Assembly (NCBI RefSeq): GCF_011764425.1
Contig: NZ_BLPF01000004.1
Span: 496,001-560,000, forward strand
DNA length: 64,000 nucleotides
Reading direction: 5' to 3'
DNA from: Phytohabitans houttuyneae
Lineage (GTDB): Bacteria; Actinomycetota; Actinomycetes; Mycobacteriales; Micromonosporaceae
Made by a program: the position numbers and the translations under genes. Shown piece by piece: positions 53,460 to 64,000 of the stretch. Positions within the stretch are counted from its first letter, which is position 1; each line of letters starts with the position of its first letter. The notes beneath the pieces were generated by a model. That model was not told where the DNA came from. It worked only from the letters and a program-made list of their open reading frames with translations, and searched no databases.

Positions 53460-53663
53460 ATGCTCAGGGCTAACGCGGGGGCCGCTGTGGAACTGGTCTA
53501 TCACCTGTCGGCGTTCGCTGAGAATTTCGCCGAGCTGTGTCGGGCGGCGGGCCGTCTACGGGAAGCGAAGGCAGCCGAACGACTCCTCGAGTACGTCCCA
53601 GTACCGCCCCGTCGGCGCGGTCACACCCGCGTGCAACGGGGTCAGGAAGGGTGGGGGCGGTGA
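53460..53663 (+). CDS. Small 67-aa hypothetical protein
   Basis: ATG at 53460 with a TAGGAT -10-like at 53442-53447, giving a leader of only about 6 nt. Predicted helix-rich (VELVYHLSAFAENFAELCRAAGRL) with a basic C-terminus. No family recognised, no SD. May be real because the helix has sensible amphipathic spacing. Confidence 0.35.
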   Translation: MLRANAGAAVELVYHLSAFAENFAELCRAAGRLREAKAAERLLEYVPVPPRRRGHTRVQRGQEGWGR

Positions 53664-53756
53664 GCGTCGACTGAACGGGGCACAGAGCACCGGCGGAACG
53701 ACCACGGCCGTAACCGGGCGGTAGGGTCCATCCGTGCCAGAACGGACGGAGGTCAC

Positions 53757-56087
53757 GTGGTCACCGCGTCTTGGTTGAGGCTCCTCGGCGAGGACGGGTT
53801 GGCTGACCTGCTGCGGCGCCGTCCGGAGGCGTTGGCCGTGCCGCCACCGGAGTCGCTGGGCGAACTGGCCGAACGACTGTCCACGCCCGCGGCGACCGTA
53901 GCCGCGTTGCGCCGGCTGGACCGTCCGACGTTGCAGGTCGCCGAGGCCCTGGCAGCACTCGGCGGCGGGGCGGAGCGCACGGCTCTGGACCGGCTCCTCG
54001 GCGCCGGGACGGCCAGCGTGCGGGCGGACGTGACGCGGGCCCTGGACACGCTCCGGTCCTACGCGCTCCTGCTCGATGACGCCGCGCCGCGGCTCGTGCC
54101 CGCTGCCGTCGCGGTTTGGCCGCGTCCGCTGGGGTTGGGCGATCCTGTCGCGGCGGGCTTCGCGTACCAGAATGCTGAATACATTCGCAGGATGGCTCGG
54201 GATCTGGGTCTCAAGCCGACGGGGCGCAAGGCCGAGATGCTCGACTTGGTGCTGACGTGCCTGCGCGATCCGGAGCGCGTGCGTGCCGTGGTGGCTGGCG
54301 CTCCGGCCGATGCGCGCGAGCTGCTGGAGAAGGCTGCCGCTGGTGGCGAGGTGGAGCCGGAGCCGTTCTACTACGGCGACCGGTCACGACGGCCTCAGCA
54401 GTGGGCGATCGCGCGGGGCCTGCTGGTGCGCTCCTTCGAGCCGGGTGGTGGGCTGGTTGTGCCGGCCGAGGTCGCCTTGGCGCTGCGTGGCTCGGAGTAC
54501 ACCGCGCCGTTCGATCCCGTGCCGCCGGCTGTCGGTCGGTCGGCTGCTGATCCGGCGGCGTCGGCGAGTGCGGCGGCGGCCGCTGGCGCGGCGATGGTCC
54601 GGCTGGTCGCCGATCTTCTGGAGGCGGCGGGCAAGAAGCCGGTGCCGACGCTCCGCTCCGGTGGCGTCGGCCTGCGCGAGCTGAAGCGGATGGCGAAAGC
54701 GGTCGGCTGCACCGAGCCGGAGCTGCGGCTGGCGGTGTCAGTGGCGGCGCGCGCCGGGCTGCTGTCGCTGGCGGACGGACAGGCCACGCCAACCGCCGAC
54801 TACGACGGATGGCGAAAACAGGAGCCGGCGAGTCAGCTGTCCGCACTGTTGACCGCGTGGTGGCGGTTGCCGTCCGCGCCCTTGGCCGCCGGCGGCGCGG
54901 TCACGCCTGACGAGGTTCAGCCCGGGGCCGTCGCACTGCGCACTGCCGTCATCGCCGCCGCGTCCGAGGTGCGGGCCACTGCCATCGACGACCCATATGC
55001 TCTGGCGGAGCTGGCGATTTGGCGCCAGCCCTACGCCTTCGGTGACCCCGCCACCGCGGTGGAACGGGCGATCGCCTGCTGGGAGGAAGGTGCCCTGCTC
55101 GGCTTGACCGGCGCGGGCGTCGTCACCACGGCTGGCCTGGCTCTGCTGGGCGGTGCTGACGACCTGACCGGGGTACTCGGCGATGTCGGCACGACCCAGC
55201 GCAGCGTCCGGTTGCAGGCCGACCTCACCGCAGTGGTCAGCGGCAGCCCGGACGCTGGCCTGGGTGCGCTGCTCGACCTGGCAGCTGAACCCGAAGCCCG
55301 TGGGGTCGCGCGCACCTGGCGTTTTGGCCCGTCCTCCGTGCGGCGGGCCTTCGACGCCGGGTATACCGCCGAGGCTCTGCTTGACGCGCTCGCCGGCGTG
55401 TCCGCCGGTGAGTTGCCGCAGCCGTTGCGGTATCTGGTCGCCGATGTCGCCCGGCGGCACGGCGCTGTGCGGGCCACCACGGTGGCCTGCTGCCTGCGCA
55501 GCGACGACCTCGCCCTGCTGAAGGAGATCGTGGCGGACCGTCGGCTGCGGTCGCTGGGGTTGCGCCAGCTCGCTCCGACCGTGCTCGCCGCCGCCGTCCC
55601 TCTTGAGGATGTGCTTGCCGCGCTCCGGAATGCCGGTTACGCGCCGGTCGCCGAAGCCGAGGACGGTACACCGATCCTGGAACGGGCGGTCGACCACCGT
55701 GCGTCCGCCAGGCCGCCGCGCGCCACGAGCCCGGCGAAGCCTCGCAAAGGCAAGCCGCGTCAGACGGTGGCCCAACCGGACGCCGCCGACGTCGCCCGCA
55801 AGCTGCTTGCCGCTCCCGACGAGACGCTGATACCGCTCACGCACCCGCTACACGCTATACGCCTCTCCGCGACGAATCTCACCACGAGCGAAGCACGGAT
55901 CCTCGCCCACGCGATCGACAACCAGCAGCCGGTGACGATCAGCTATGTCAACCGGGACGGCAATCCGAGCAGCCGCACCATCGACAACATCGAACTCAGC
56001 GGCGGCTCCCTGCTGGCCTGGTGCCGGCTCCGCGAGGACGAACGCTGGTTCAACCTCAAACGGATCACCGGCGTCGAACCGGTGTAA
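53757..56087 (+). CDS. Helicase-associated (Helicase_C_3/XPB-like) protein
   Basis: 776 aa from GTG at 53757. Long winged-helix-rich protein without Walker motifs; the last ~150 residues resemble the Helicase_C_3 domain with a C-terminal WYL-like strand set (NNQQPVTISYVNRDGNPSSRTI). In actinobacteria this protein is a conserved partner of the XPB-like DNA helicase, usually encoded nearby; no helicase gene is in this window. Slightly lower GC codon use than neighbours. Role in repair or transcription is inferred from the family. Confidence 0.78.
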   Translation: MVTASWLRLLGEDGLADLLRRRPEALAVPPPESLGELAERLSTPAATVAALRRLDRPTLQVAEALAALGGGAERTALDRLLGAGTASVRADVTRALDTLRSYALLLDDAAPRLVPAAVAVWPRPLGLGDPVAAGFAYQNAEYIRRMARDLGLKPTGRKAEMLDLVLTCLRDPERVRAVVAGAPADARELLEKAAAGGEVEPEPFYYGDRSRRPQQWAIARGLLVRSFEPGGGLVVPAEVALALRGSEYTAPFDPVPPAVGRSAADPAASASAAAAAGAAMVRLVADLLEAAGKKPVPTLRSGGVGLRELKRMAKAVGCTEPELRLAVSVAARAGLLSLADGQATPTADYDGWRKQEPASQLSALLTAWWRLPSAPLAAGGAVTPDEVQPGAVALRTAVIAAASEVRATAIDDPYALAELAIWRQPYAFGDPATAVERAIACWEEGALLGLTGAGVVTTAGLALLGGADDLTGVLGDVGTTQRSVRLQADLTAVVSGSPDAGLGALLDLAAEPEARGVARTWRFGPSSVRRAFDAGYTAEALLDALAGVSAGELPQPLRYLVADVARRHGAVRATTVACCLRSDDLALLKEIVADRRLRSLGLRQLAPTVLAAAVPLEDVLAALRNAGYAPVAEAEDGTPILERAVDHRASARPPRATSPAKPRKGKPRQTVAQPDAADVARKLLAAPDETLIPLTHPLHAIRLSATNLTTSEARILAHAIDNQQPVTISYVNRDGNPSSRTIDNIELSGGSLLAWCRLREDERWFNLKRITGVEPV

Positions 56088-56192
56088 AGCGCTCCGAAAG
56101 CTAGGCAGCGTCCACGATGGACAAAGCTGCGAGGGTCAGAACGCGCCTCGAAGTGGAGCGTCGTCACACTTCGGCGCCCGAAGCCCACGGAT

Positions 56193-56900
56193 TCATTCGT
56201 CGTGTGCGGAAACAGGGATGGGAGCCTCGAAGACATCGACGACAAACGTCGAGGTCGAGCTGCTCTCCATCTCGATCTCGCCGTCGCCCTTGGCGATAGT
56301 GTGCAGGCGTACCCAGTACCCGTCGTCACTCGCTCCTCGCGCTACGGCAACGGCGCTGAGCACGGGGTCACGCCTCGTCTCCGCGCTGGTCCAGGTACGT
56401 AGGACGGGAGCCTGGGGCAAGGCCCACGCTCTGGGCTCGGCGCTTGCTGGGACAAACACTTCCTCGGATCGGAGTTGGACCTCCCAGTCGACATTGCCCG
56501 AGCTTCCGAGTTCGTTTGTCACTCGGATGCCGAGGCCGATCATGTATGCGCTTTCCAGATACCGGATGAACTCCTCATCTGCCCGGCTGAAGTAACAGAG
56601 GCGGATGTCGTCGATCGGCCCGTAGGCGGTAAAGGCTCCCAACTCGAACGCGCAGCGCTCCCGCAAGAAGTTCCGCACGGCGATACGCACCGCCTCCGGC
56701 AGGCGATCGACCACGGCCCGCAGGCTTTCCTCGTCGCGGTCCGCAAGGTAGGAGTTGAGCGCCGAGACGAGGCCGTCGGTGGCATCAACATCTGCGGCCC
56801 CGAGAGTCGTCACCGCTTCGAGGCGATCCTCGTCGGCCCTGACGAGGGCGAATATGCGGCTCTTGCTAGGGCTCCTGTGCGCCAGGAACGGATACACCAT
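56193..56900 (-). CDS. Hypothetical 235-aa protein
   Basis: 235 aa from ATG at 56900, chosen because AGGAGG lies 7 nt upstream; the frame extends further without an SD. Soluble, no recognised domain. Codon use is less biased to G/C and the region is less GC-rich than neighbours, which hints at acquired DNA. Confidence 0.65.
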   Translation of the reverse strand: MVYPFLAHRSPSKSRIFALVRADEDRLEAVTTLGAADVDATDGLVSALNSYLADRDEESLRAVVDRLPEAVRIAVRNFLRERCAFELGAFTAYGPIDDIRLCYFSRADEEFIRYLESAYMIGLGIRVTNELGSSGNVDWEVQLRSEEVFVPASAEPRAWALPQAPVLRTWTSAETRRDPVLSAVAVARGASDDGYWVRLHTIAKGDGEIEMESSSTSTFVVDVFEAPIPVSAHDE

Positions 56901-57206
56901 GCTGAACCCTCCTGCAAACGGGGTACAACGCCCGACGCGGTCCGCTTGGCCCTGCGCAGGCGTGAATGGCATACCCTGCGGGTTACCGGCCCAGAGGTAT
57001 CTGCCTGACGGCGTCGGCCTCGGTACTGTGCCGGGGCCGCATAGAAAGAGAATCTCATCAGGCATCAGGCTTGTCGAGCAAACATCGGACCGAGACCGGG
57101 TTTTCGCAGGTCAGGCCGCATCCGCGAATGCCGCCGGACTTGGTGGCGTGGATGTCCGGGTGGGGGATGCCCGCGCGCGCCCGCCAAACGTGGCAACATC
57201 GCCCAC
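56901..57206. other. Intergenic region, nothing recognised
   Basis: 306 nt between the divergent hypothetical and AraC-type genes. No RNA gene, long palindrome or convincing promoter seen, apart from an AACATC -10-like just before the AraC GTG. Confidence 0.5.
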
Positions 57207-57649
57207 GTGACCAGCAGGCCGGCCGCCGCGCAGCAACTGCGTGACCTCGCGTTGCTCCGGCGTGTCCGGGATCGCATGGACCGGGAGTACGCGAAGCCGC
57301 TCGACGTCGCCGCGCTCGCCCGGGGGTGAACATGTCGGCCGGGCATCTCAGCCGTCAGTTCCGCCTCGCCTACGGGGAGTCGCCGTACAGCTATCTGATG
57401 ACGCGGCGGATCGAGCGCGCCATGGCCCTGCTGCGGCGGGGTGACCTCAGCGTCACGGAGGTCTGCTTCGCGGTGGGCTGCTCCTCGTTGGGTACCTTCA
57501 GCACGCGCTTCACCGAGCTTGTCGGGATGCCGCCGAGCGCCTACCGGCAGCGGGCGGCGAGCGCTACCGCGGGGATGCCGTCGTGCGTGGCGAAACAGGT
57601 GACCAGACCGATCAGGATTCGAGAAGCCACGGTGCTGAACCGCTCCTAG
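57207..57649 (+). pseudogene. AraC-family regulator with one frameshift
   Basis: GTG at 57207; the first 40 codons end in the G-run of five at 57322-57326, where TGA follows. One extra G joins LARG to VNMSAGHLSRQFRLAYG and the rest of the double HTH (GESPYSYLMTRRIERAMALLRRG, VGCSSLGTFSTRFTELVG). Restored length 147 aa, the small AraC type without ligand domain. Directly upstream of the VOC gene, and in related genomes this trio with uvrA2 is common, so it is probably their regulator. Likely consensus error. Confidence 0.78.
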
Positions 57650-57650
57650 C

Positions 57651-58076
57651 ATGATCGCCATGGACATCACGATTCACGCGAGTTTCCTCCCGCACGAGGA
57701 CCCGGACGCTTCCCTGGCGTTCTATCGCGACGTCCTCGGCTTCGAAGTGCGAGGCGACGTCGGATACGACGGGATGCGCTGGATCACCGTCGGCCCCGCC
57801 GACCAGCCCGACACGTCCCTCGTGTTGGAGCCGCCGGCCGCCGACCCGGGCGTCACCGACGACGAGCGCCGTACCATCGCCGAGATGATGGCCAAGGGCA
57901 CCTACGCGGGCGTGGTGCTGGCCACCAAGGATCTCGACGGCCTCTTCGCCCGGATCCAGGCGACCGACGCCGAGATCGTCCAGGAGCCGATCGACCAGCC
58001 GTACGGGGTGCGGGACTTCGCGATCCGGGACCCCGCGGGCAACATGCTCCGTATCCAAGAAGCACGCGGAGCGTGA
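57651..58076 (+). CDS. Glyoxalase/bleomycin-resistance (VOC) family protein
   Basis: 141 aa from ATG at 57651 (ATG at 57660 also possible). One VOC repeat pair: FLPHEDPDASLAFYRDVLGFEV and AIRDPAGNMLRIQEA. The stop and the last codons fall in the first copy of the short tandem repeat at 58065. Could bind or modify a toxic electrophile or antibiotic; linked to UvrA2. Confidence 0.87.
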   Translation: MIAMDITIHASFLPHEDPDASLAFYRDVLGFEVRGDVGYDGMRWITVGPADQPDTSLVLEPPAADPGVTDDERRTIAEMMAKGTYAGVVLATKDLDGLFARIQATDAEIVQEPIDQPYGVRDFAIRDPAGNMLRIQEARGA

Positions 58077-58163
58077 AGGACCCATAGAGACGCGCGGAGC
58101 GTGAAGAACCCAAAGAGACGCGCGCGGAGCGTGAAGCCCCAGGAGGCCCGCACAGCGTGGAGG
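58065..58163 (+). repeat. Short tandem repeat CGCGGAGCGTGAAG between VOC and uvrA2 genes
   Basis: Exact copies of CGCGGAGCGTGAAG start at 58065, 58093 and 58123, with a degenerate fourth (CGCACAGCGTGGAGG) near 58149. Spacing of 28-30 nt; the intervening CCCAWAGAGACG is also conserved between the first two. Lies across the VOC stop codon. Confidence 0.75.
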
Positions 58164-58191
58164 CAGCCTCACAGCAGGAGATGGAGACACG

Positions 58192-60582
<2,391 letters not shown>

Positions 60583-60654
60583 CCGCGGCAGGGCGCCCCC
60601 ACCGTGCGGGGCGCCCAAGCCAATTCAAAAGATTTCTTGAGCTACCGCGACGTG

Positions 60655-60692
60655 CGTCGTGGTCCGGACCGTTGCTCCCGCGGCCTCACCCT
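60655..60692. repeat. Dispersed GGTCCGGACC element, copy 2
   Basis: Same two blocks as at 23463-23509 but without the 9-nt insert. Located between the uvrA2 stop and the convergent secreted-protein gene. Confidence 0.75.
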
Positions 60693-60795
60693 CCGCGCTG
60701 GACAAGCTCCCCCGGCCCCGCGGCGCCGGCGCAAGGCCGCAAACAGCGCTGTTTGCGACCTCGCACCCGCGACCGCTGGCCGCCGCCCGGGACCC

Positions 60796-63087
60796 CTAGG
60801 CGGCGCGGTGGGTGAGCTGGAAGGTGGCGTCGGCGGCGTGCGCCTCGACGATCACCGTTACCGGGCCCGCGGGCAGCGAGCAGGTGAACGTGCGGTCGGC
60901 CGACGACGGAACCTGGCAGTACCGGATACCTGTGCTGTCGAAGATGGACACCGCCGCGCCACCCGTGCCGGCGGTGCGGCGGACCGTGAAGACCTCCCGG
61001 GCCGCGTGCTCGTCCGCCGGGATGGAGAAGCAGGTCGCGAAGCGGTCGGCGCTCGTGTCGAACGTGGCGCCCTCCGCGGTCCGGGGCAGCACCGCGCAGG
61101 CCGGCGTGCCGTCGACGCGCGGGAACGCCGTCGTGTACGGACCCGTGGGGTTGCCCCCGGTCGCCCTGATCACCGCGAAGAAGGGCGCCGTGCCCGTCAG
61201 CTCGCAGGACGCCTGGCGCAGCGAGTACGACGAGTCGCAGACGTAGGCCCCGGTCGAGTCGACAACGGTCACATCCGGCCGGCCGGCACCCGTCGCGTCG
61301 CCGGGCACGAGCTCGATCACCTTCGCGCCGGCCGGGCTGGCCAGCTTCAGGCACTGGACCTGGCCGGCGCCGTTGAACACGTCCGAATGCGCGGTGATCT
61401 GCGCGGCGTCGTCGGAAACCTCCGCACAGCCGCTCGGCGGCAGCCCGAGGAACACCGTGGCGTACTCGAAGCTGTTGTCGATCACGGTGTAGGTCTGCCT
61501 GCCCTGCAGCACCATCGTGTACCTGCCCGGTGCCGTGAACGTGCACTGAGGACTGCCGCACACGCTCAGGCCCTGGCTGTCGAAGACGTGGGCGTAGGTC
61601 TCCTCGTTGTCGGCGCTGACGGCGTTCACCAGGTAGGTGCCCGGTGTGGGGACCTCCAGGATCCGGCAGCGGACGCCGCTCGGTACGGGCACCGCGCCAT
61701 ACGGTCCGGTCGTGCGGGTCGGGCATCCCGCGGGAGAGGACAGGCGCCGCACCTGCATCCTGTACGTGGCGTCCGTCCCCTGCTCGCCCCACTCCTGCAC
61801 GTACGACAAGACGCGGTAGGTGCCGGTGGCGGGAAGCACGCAGCCGTCCTCGCCTGTCCAATCTGGACATGCCTCGCCGCCCGTGCTGTCCACCAGCCAG
61901 GTGATGATCTGGCTGTAGACCGTCGGCGCGCTGTACGTGATGATCCGGTCGCCGGCGTTGCCGCGGATCGGCTGGCAGTTCGTCTGCACGCGCGAGGTCT
62001 GGTGCACCAGGAGCGTCGGCAGGTCCCACGAGGTGCCCGTCGTCGCCTCGCACCCGGCGTTGGCGTAGAGCGCGGGGATCGCGAGCTGGTAGTTCACCGG
62101 GTCGCCCCACGTGTTCTGGTTTTCCATCAGCATCGTGTAGTTGCCGGCCACCGGCAGCCGGCAGTACCGCGGGCTCGGGTACTCGGAGCAGACCTGCTGT
62201 CCCGCGTCGTCGTACAGCGTCCACAACACGTCCTGGTCCGGGTCGACGCGCACGGCGACCGCACCGGCCTTCGGCGCCTTCACCTTGTGGCAGGTGAGTC
62301 CCTCGGCCGTCAGGGTGCCGGCGACCGCGCCGTCGCCCGGGTCGCCGAACGTGGTCGGCCGGGTCACCTGGCAGCCGACCGACTGCGAGAGCCGCGGCAT
62401 CCTCAGCGTGTACGCGCTCTCGTCGCCGTACATCGACAGGACGAAGGCGCGGTACGGCGCGGGGCCGGTCAGAGTGCACGGCCTCGTGTAGCCGAGGACG
62501 CACACCGTCTCGTAGTTCGCGTCGAGGATCTGCCCCTCCATGCTCGCGCCGCCGAGGCCGCGCAGGTACAGCACCGACCCGGTCGGCTGGCTGAACCTGT
62601 AGCAGTCGGCCGCCGCGCCGAGCGGCACCGTGCCGGGCACACCCGGCGAGGCGAACGAGAAGAACGAGCTGTCCAGCCTGGTGCACTCGGACGGCGTACG
62701 CGTCGACTCGATCGCCAGGCGGTAGCTGTTGGTACCGGTCCCGTAGGTCATCGACACCGTGACCGTGTACTTGCCGGCGGCACCGAGCCGGCAGGGCGTG
62801 GCGTACAGGTGCGCGGCGCAGACGCCCACACCGTCAGGCCCGCTGATGCTGGCGCTCACCGAATCGCCGTCCGGCGTCTTGAGCCTCGGGTAGATCGTGT
62901 CCGCATCCTGGCGGGTGTTGAACGTGAAGACGTGCTGCTGCTCGTCGGCGATCGAGGAACAGGCGGCGATCTCGCCGAACGACAGGCGCCCACCGCACTT
63001 GTCGTCCTGCTTCGCGGACGCGGCGGTGGGCACGAGAATGAAGGCTAGAAACGTGACCAGGGACAGGGCTGACCGACTCAGTCTCAT
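60796..63087 (-). CDS. Large secreted modular protein of unknown function
   Basis: 763 aa from ATG at 63087 with GGGGAG 6 nt upstream. Signal peptide 1-25 (ends PTAASA). The remainder is about seven tandem modules of roughly 95-100 residues, each with a Cys pair in the pattern vC...C-x-L followed by G-x-Y, predicted beta sandwiches held by a disulfide (for example VCVLGYTRPCTL, VCSEYPSPRYC, VCGSPQC). No catalytic motif seen. Resembles PPC-like or Ig-like adhesive repeats; no anchor is present. Confidence 0.7.
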   Translation of the reverse strand: MRLSRSALSLVTFLAFILVPTAASAKQDDKCGGRLSFGEIAACSSIADEQQHVFTFNTRQDADTIYPRLKTPDGDSVSASISGPDGVGVCAAHLYATPCRLGAAGKYTVTVSMTYGTGTNSYRLAIESTRTPSECTRLDSSFFSFASPGVPGTVPLGAAADCYRFSQPTGSVLYLRGLGGASMEGQILDANYETVCVLGYTRPCTLTGPAPYRAFVLSMYGDESAYTLRMPRLSQSVGCQVTRPTTFGDPGDGAVAGTLTAEGLTCHKVKAPKAGAVAVRVDPDQDVLWTLYDDAGQQVCSEYPSPRYCRLPVAGNYTMLMENQNTWGDPVNYQLAIPALYANAGCEATTGTSWDLPTLLVHQTSRVQTNCQPIRGNAGDRIITYSAPTVYSQIITWLVDSTGGEACPDWTGEDGCVLPATGTYRVLSYVQEWGEQGTDATYRMQVRRLSSPAGCPTRTTGPYGAVPVPSGVRCRILEVPTPGTYLVNAVSADNEETYAHVFDSQGLSVCGSPQCTFTAPGRYTMVLQGRQTYTVIDNSFEYATVFLGLPPSGCAEVSDDAAQITAHSDVFNGAGQVQCLKLASPAGAKVIELVPGDATGAGRPDVTVVDSTGAYVCDSSYSLRQASCELTGTAPFFAVIRATGGNPTGPYTTAFPRVDGTPACAVLPRTAEGATFDTSADRFATCFSIPADEHAAREVFTVRRTAGTGGAAVSIFDSTGIRYCQVPSSADRTFTCSLPAGPVTVIVEAHAADATFQLTHRAA

Positions 63088-63206
63088 ATGGACTCCCCGT
63101 TGACGCGCCACGCTCGGCGCGTGGCGAGGGGATGGTGGCACAGGCGTCGATTTGTGCACCACCCCCGTTCGGCCAAGTCCCCACTTCGGAAAAACGCACG
63201 CCGCGC

Positions 63207-63244
63207 AAAATGAAGGCCGGGGCCCCCGAGTGGCCCGGCCTTCA
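63207..63244 (-). terminator. Rho-independent terminator of the amidohydrolase gene
   Basis: On the minus strand an 11-bp perfect stem TGAAGGCCGGG/CCCGGCCTTCA is followed by TTTT (63210-63207), starting 9 nt after the stop codon. Confidence 0.75.
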
Positions 63245-63253
63245 CGGACAAGG

Positions 63254-64000
63254 TCAGCTCATGCGCGGCGCGCCACCGCCGTGGCAAGCGCAGCCGGCGG
63301 CGGCCGGCACGACACCGGTCGGCGCGATGCCCTGCACGGCGGCCTCGATCTCGGCGAGCATCCGCGAGCGCGCCGCGGGGTCGATGAGGTGGCCGCGCAC
63401 GAAGACACTGTTGATGCGGGTGGTGTTTGTGATGTCGCGCAGCGGGTCGGCGTCGAGCAGTACCAGATCGGCGACCTTGCCCCGCTCGACCGTGCCCTGG
63501 TCGCGGCGGCCCAGACTGCGGGCCGGCTCCAGGGTCGCGGCCCGCAGCGCCTGCGCCGGCGACAGTCCGGCCTGCACCAGCAGGCGCAGCTCGTCGTGCA
63601 GGCTGAAGCCGGGCAGCAGGTACGCCGTGCCCAGGTCGGTGCCGGTCATCAGCGGCACTCCCGCGCGGGCCAGCTCGCCGGCGAGCCGCATCCGCCGCGC
63701 GAAGAGCTCGCGCCGCTCGACGCTCTCCTTGGGCGTGCGCCCCTTGAGGTAGATGTTCTCGGTCGCCCACTGCCAGTACCCGAGCGTGTTCGCGCTCGCG
63801 TACCGGAAGCGCGGGTCGTCGTGCGGCACGTCGTCGGGCACGTCGCAGGTCCAGTGCACGGTGAGCGTGGGCGTGACGTGAGTGCCGTTGCGGGCGAGGC
63901 GCTCGAAGACGCGGGCCGCCTTGCTCTTGTCATAGCTGCGCGCCGCCGCGTACTCGATCGGGTGAAGCTTGGTGAACCACCCCGCGTAGTCGCCGCCGGC
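63254..64000 (-). CDS. Metal-dependent amidohydrolase, C-terminal part
   Basis: 249 codons visible; the N-terminus lies beyond the window end. Amidohydrolase-superfamily barrel end with metal-site Asp in LMTGTDLGTAYLLPGFSLHDELRLLVQAGLSPAQAL, then the imidazolonepropionase-like C-terminal strand GTVERGKVADLVLLDADPLRDI. Tail carries CACHGGG. Substrate unknown; the N-terminal HxH cannot be checked here. Confidence 0.83.
   Translation of the reverse strand, partial: AGGDYAGWFTKLHPIEYAAARSYDKSKAARVFERLARNGTHVTPTLTVHWTCDVPDDVPHDDPRFRYASANTLGYWQWATENIYLKGRTPKESVERRELFARRMRLAGELARAGVPLMTGTDLGTAYLLPGFSLHDELRLLVQAGLSPAQALRAATLEPARSLGRRDQGTVERGKVADLVLLDADPLRDITNTTRINSVFVRGHLIDPAARSRMLAEIEAAVQGIAPTGVVPAAAGCACHGGGAPRMS

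Noticed and set aside
56901-57065. N-terminal extension of the 235-aa hypothetical protein
   Set aside because: AGGAGG precedes the ATG at 56900; the extension has no SD and poor composition.
12432-57326. Phase variation by homopolymer slippage as cause of the frameshifts
   Set aside because: Runs are only 2-5 nt, too short for typical phase-variable tracts.
58065-58163. CRISPR-like repeat
   Set aside because: Repeats of 14 nt with spacers of about 14-16 nt, partly conserved, and no cas genes.
60604-63048. Long plus-strand open frame opposite the secreted modular protein
   Set aside because: The minus strand has a signal peptide, SD and repeated Cys motifs; the plus frame has none.

Overview
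The window is very GC-rich chromosomal DNA (only third positions and a few promoters are AT-richer) from a filamentous actinomycete, most likely a member of the Micromonosporaceae. The evidence is gene content: ethylmalonyl-CoA mutase, NucS mismatch endonuclease, a mycothiol-type DsbA-like oxidoreductase, a four-gene conservon, a labdane-type diterpene cluster, many GTG and leaderless starts, and carbohydrate-active enzymes decorated with F5/8-type-C modules. The family assignment is inference; no rRNA or other definitive marker is present.

Layout. 1-6.7 kb: start of an ABC ATPase, the B12-dependent mutase (+), then a minus-strand four-gene module (86-aa helical protein, 298-aa protein, soluble FtsK/SpoIIIE-like ATPase, membrane coiled-coil protein). 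6.8-11.2 kb: a TIM-barrel isomerase and a YtrA-type GntR regulator with a clear palindromic operator driving two ABC transporters. 11.2-12.2 kb is gene-free and repeat-containing. 12.2-25.2 kb: a frameshifted NB-ARC/TPR protein, DUF4126, NucS, DUF559 and Uma2 nuclease-fold proteins, aminopeptidase N, a DsbA-like protein, DUF1015, a lipase-like hydrolase, RpiB and an Eis-like acetyltransferase. 26.5-34.4 kb: a P450, a class I terpene synthase and a class II diterpene cyclase, followed directly by a conservon (sensor kinase, roadblock, DUF742, small GTPase). 35.5-47.8 kb: a fungal-cell-wall-degrading island (GH76, GH16, DUF1996, GH64, truncated GH18) with repeated GAGAGCGCTCTC operators and its own LacI regulator, plus an ECF sigma factor pair. 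47.9-50.7 kb: hydrolase, Fe-alcohol dehydrogenase, thioesterase and a 43-codon small gene with its own promoter and terminator. 50.8-53.4 kb: tRNA-Trp, an HNH endonuclease and a compact array of nine tRNA or tRNA-like units, several non-canonical, then tRNA-Pro and tRNA-Gly. 53.5-64 kb: a helicase-associated protein, unknowns, an AraC/VOC/UvrA2 group, a large secreted modular protein and an amidohydrolase cut by the window end.

Themes. (i) Five apparent single-base deletions, all in short G/C runs, break four otherwise well-conserved genes (NB-ARC/TPR twice, P450, class II cyclase, AraC); this looks more like consensus error than independent decay and should be resolved first. (ii) The GH genes, DUF1996, LacI and shared operators form one regulon predicted to attack fungal alpha-mannan, beta-1,3-glucan and chitin. 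(iii) Short dispersed elements recur at 3' ends of genes (TTGATCAGGGA inverted repeat, GGTCCGGACC element), and the palindrome CCACWGTGG is strikingly common, even forcing rare Thr codons. (iv) The tRNA array carries Leu anticodons on short-variable-arm bodies, a D-arm-less unit and a linked HNH gene.
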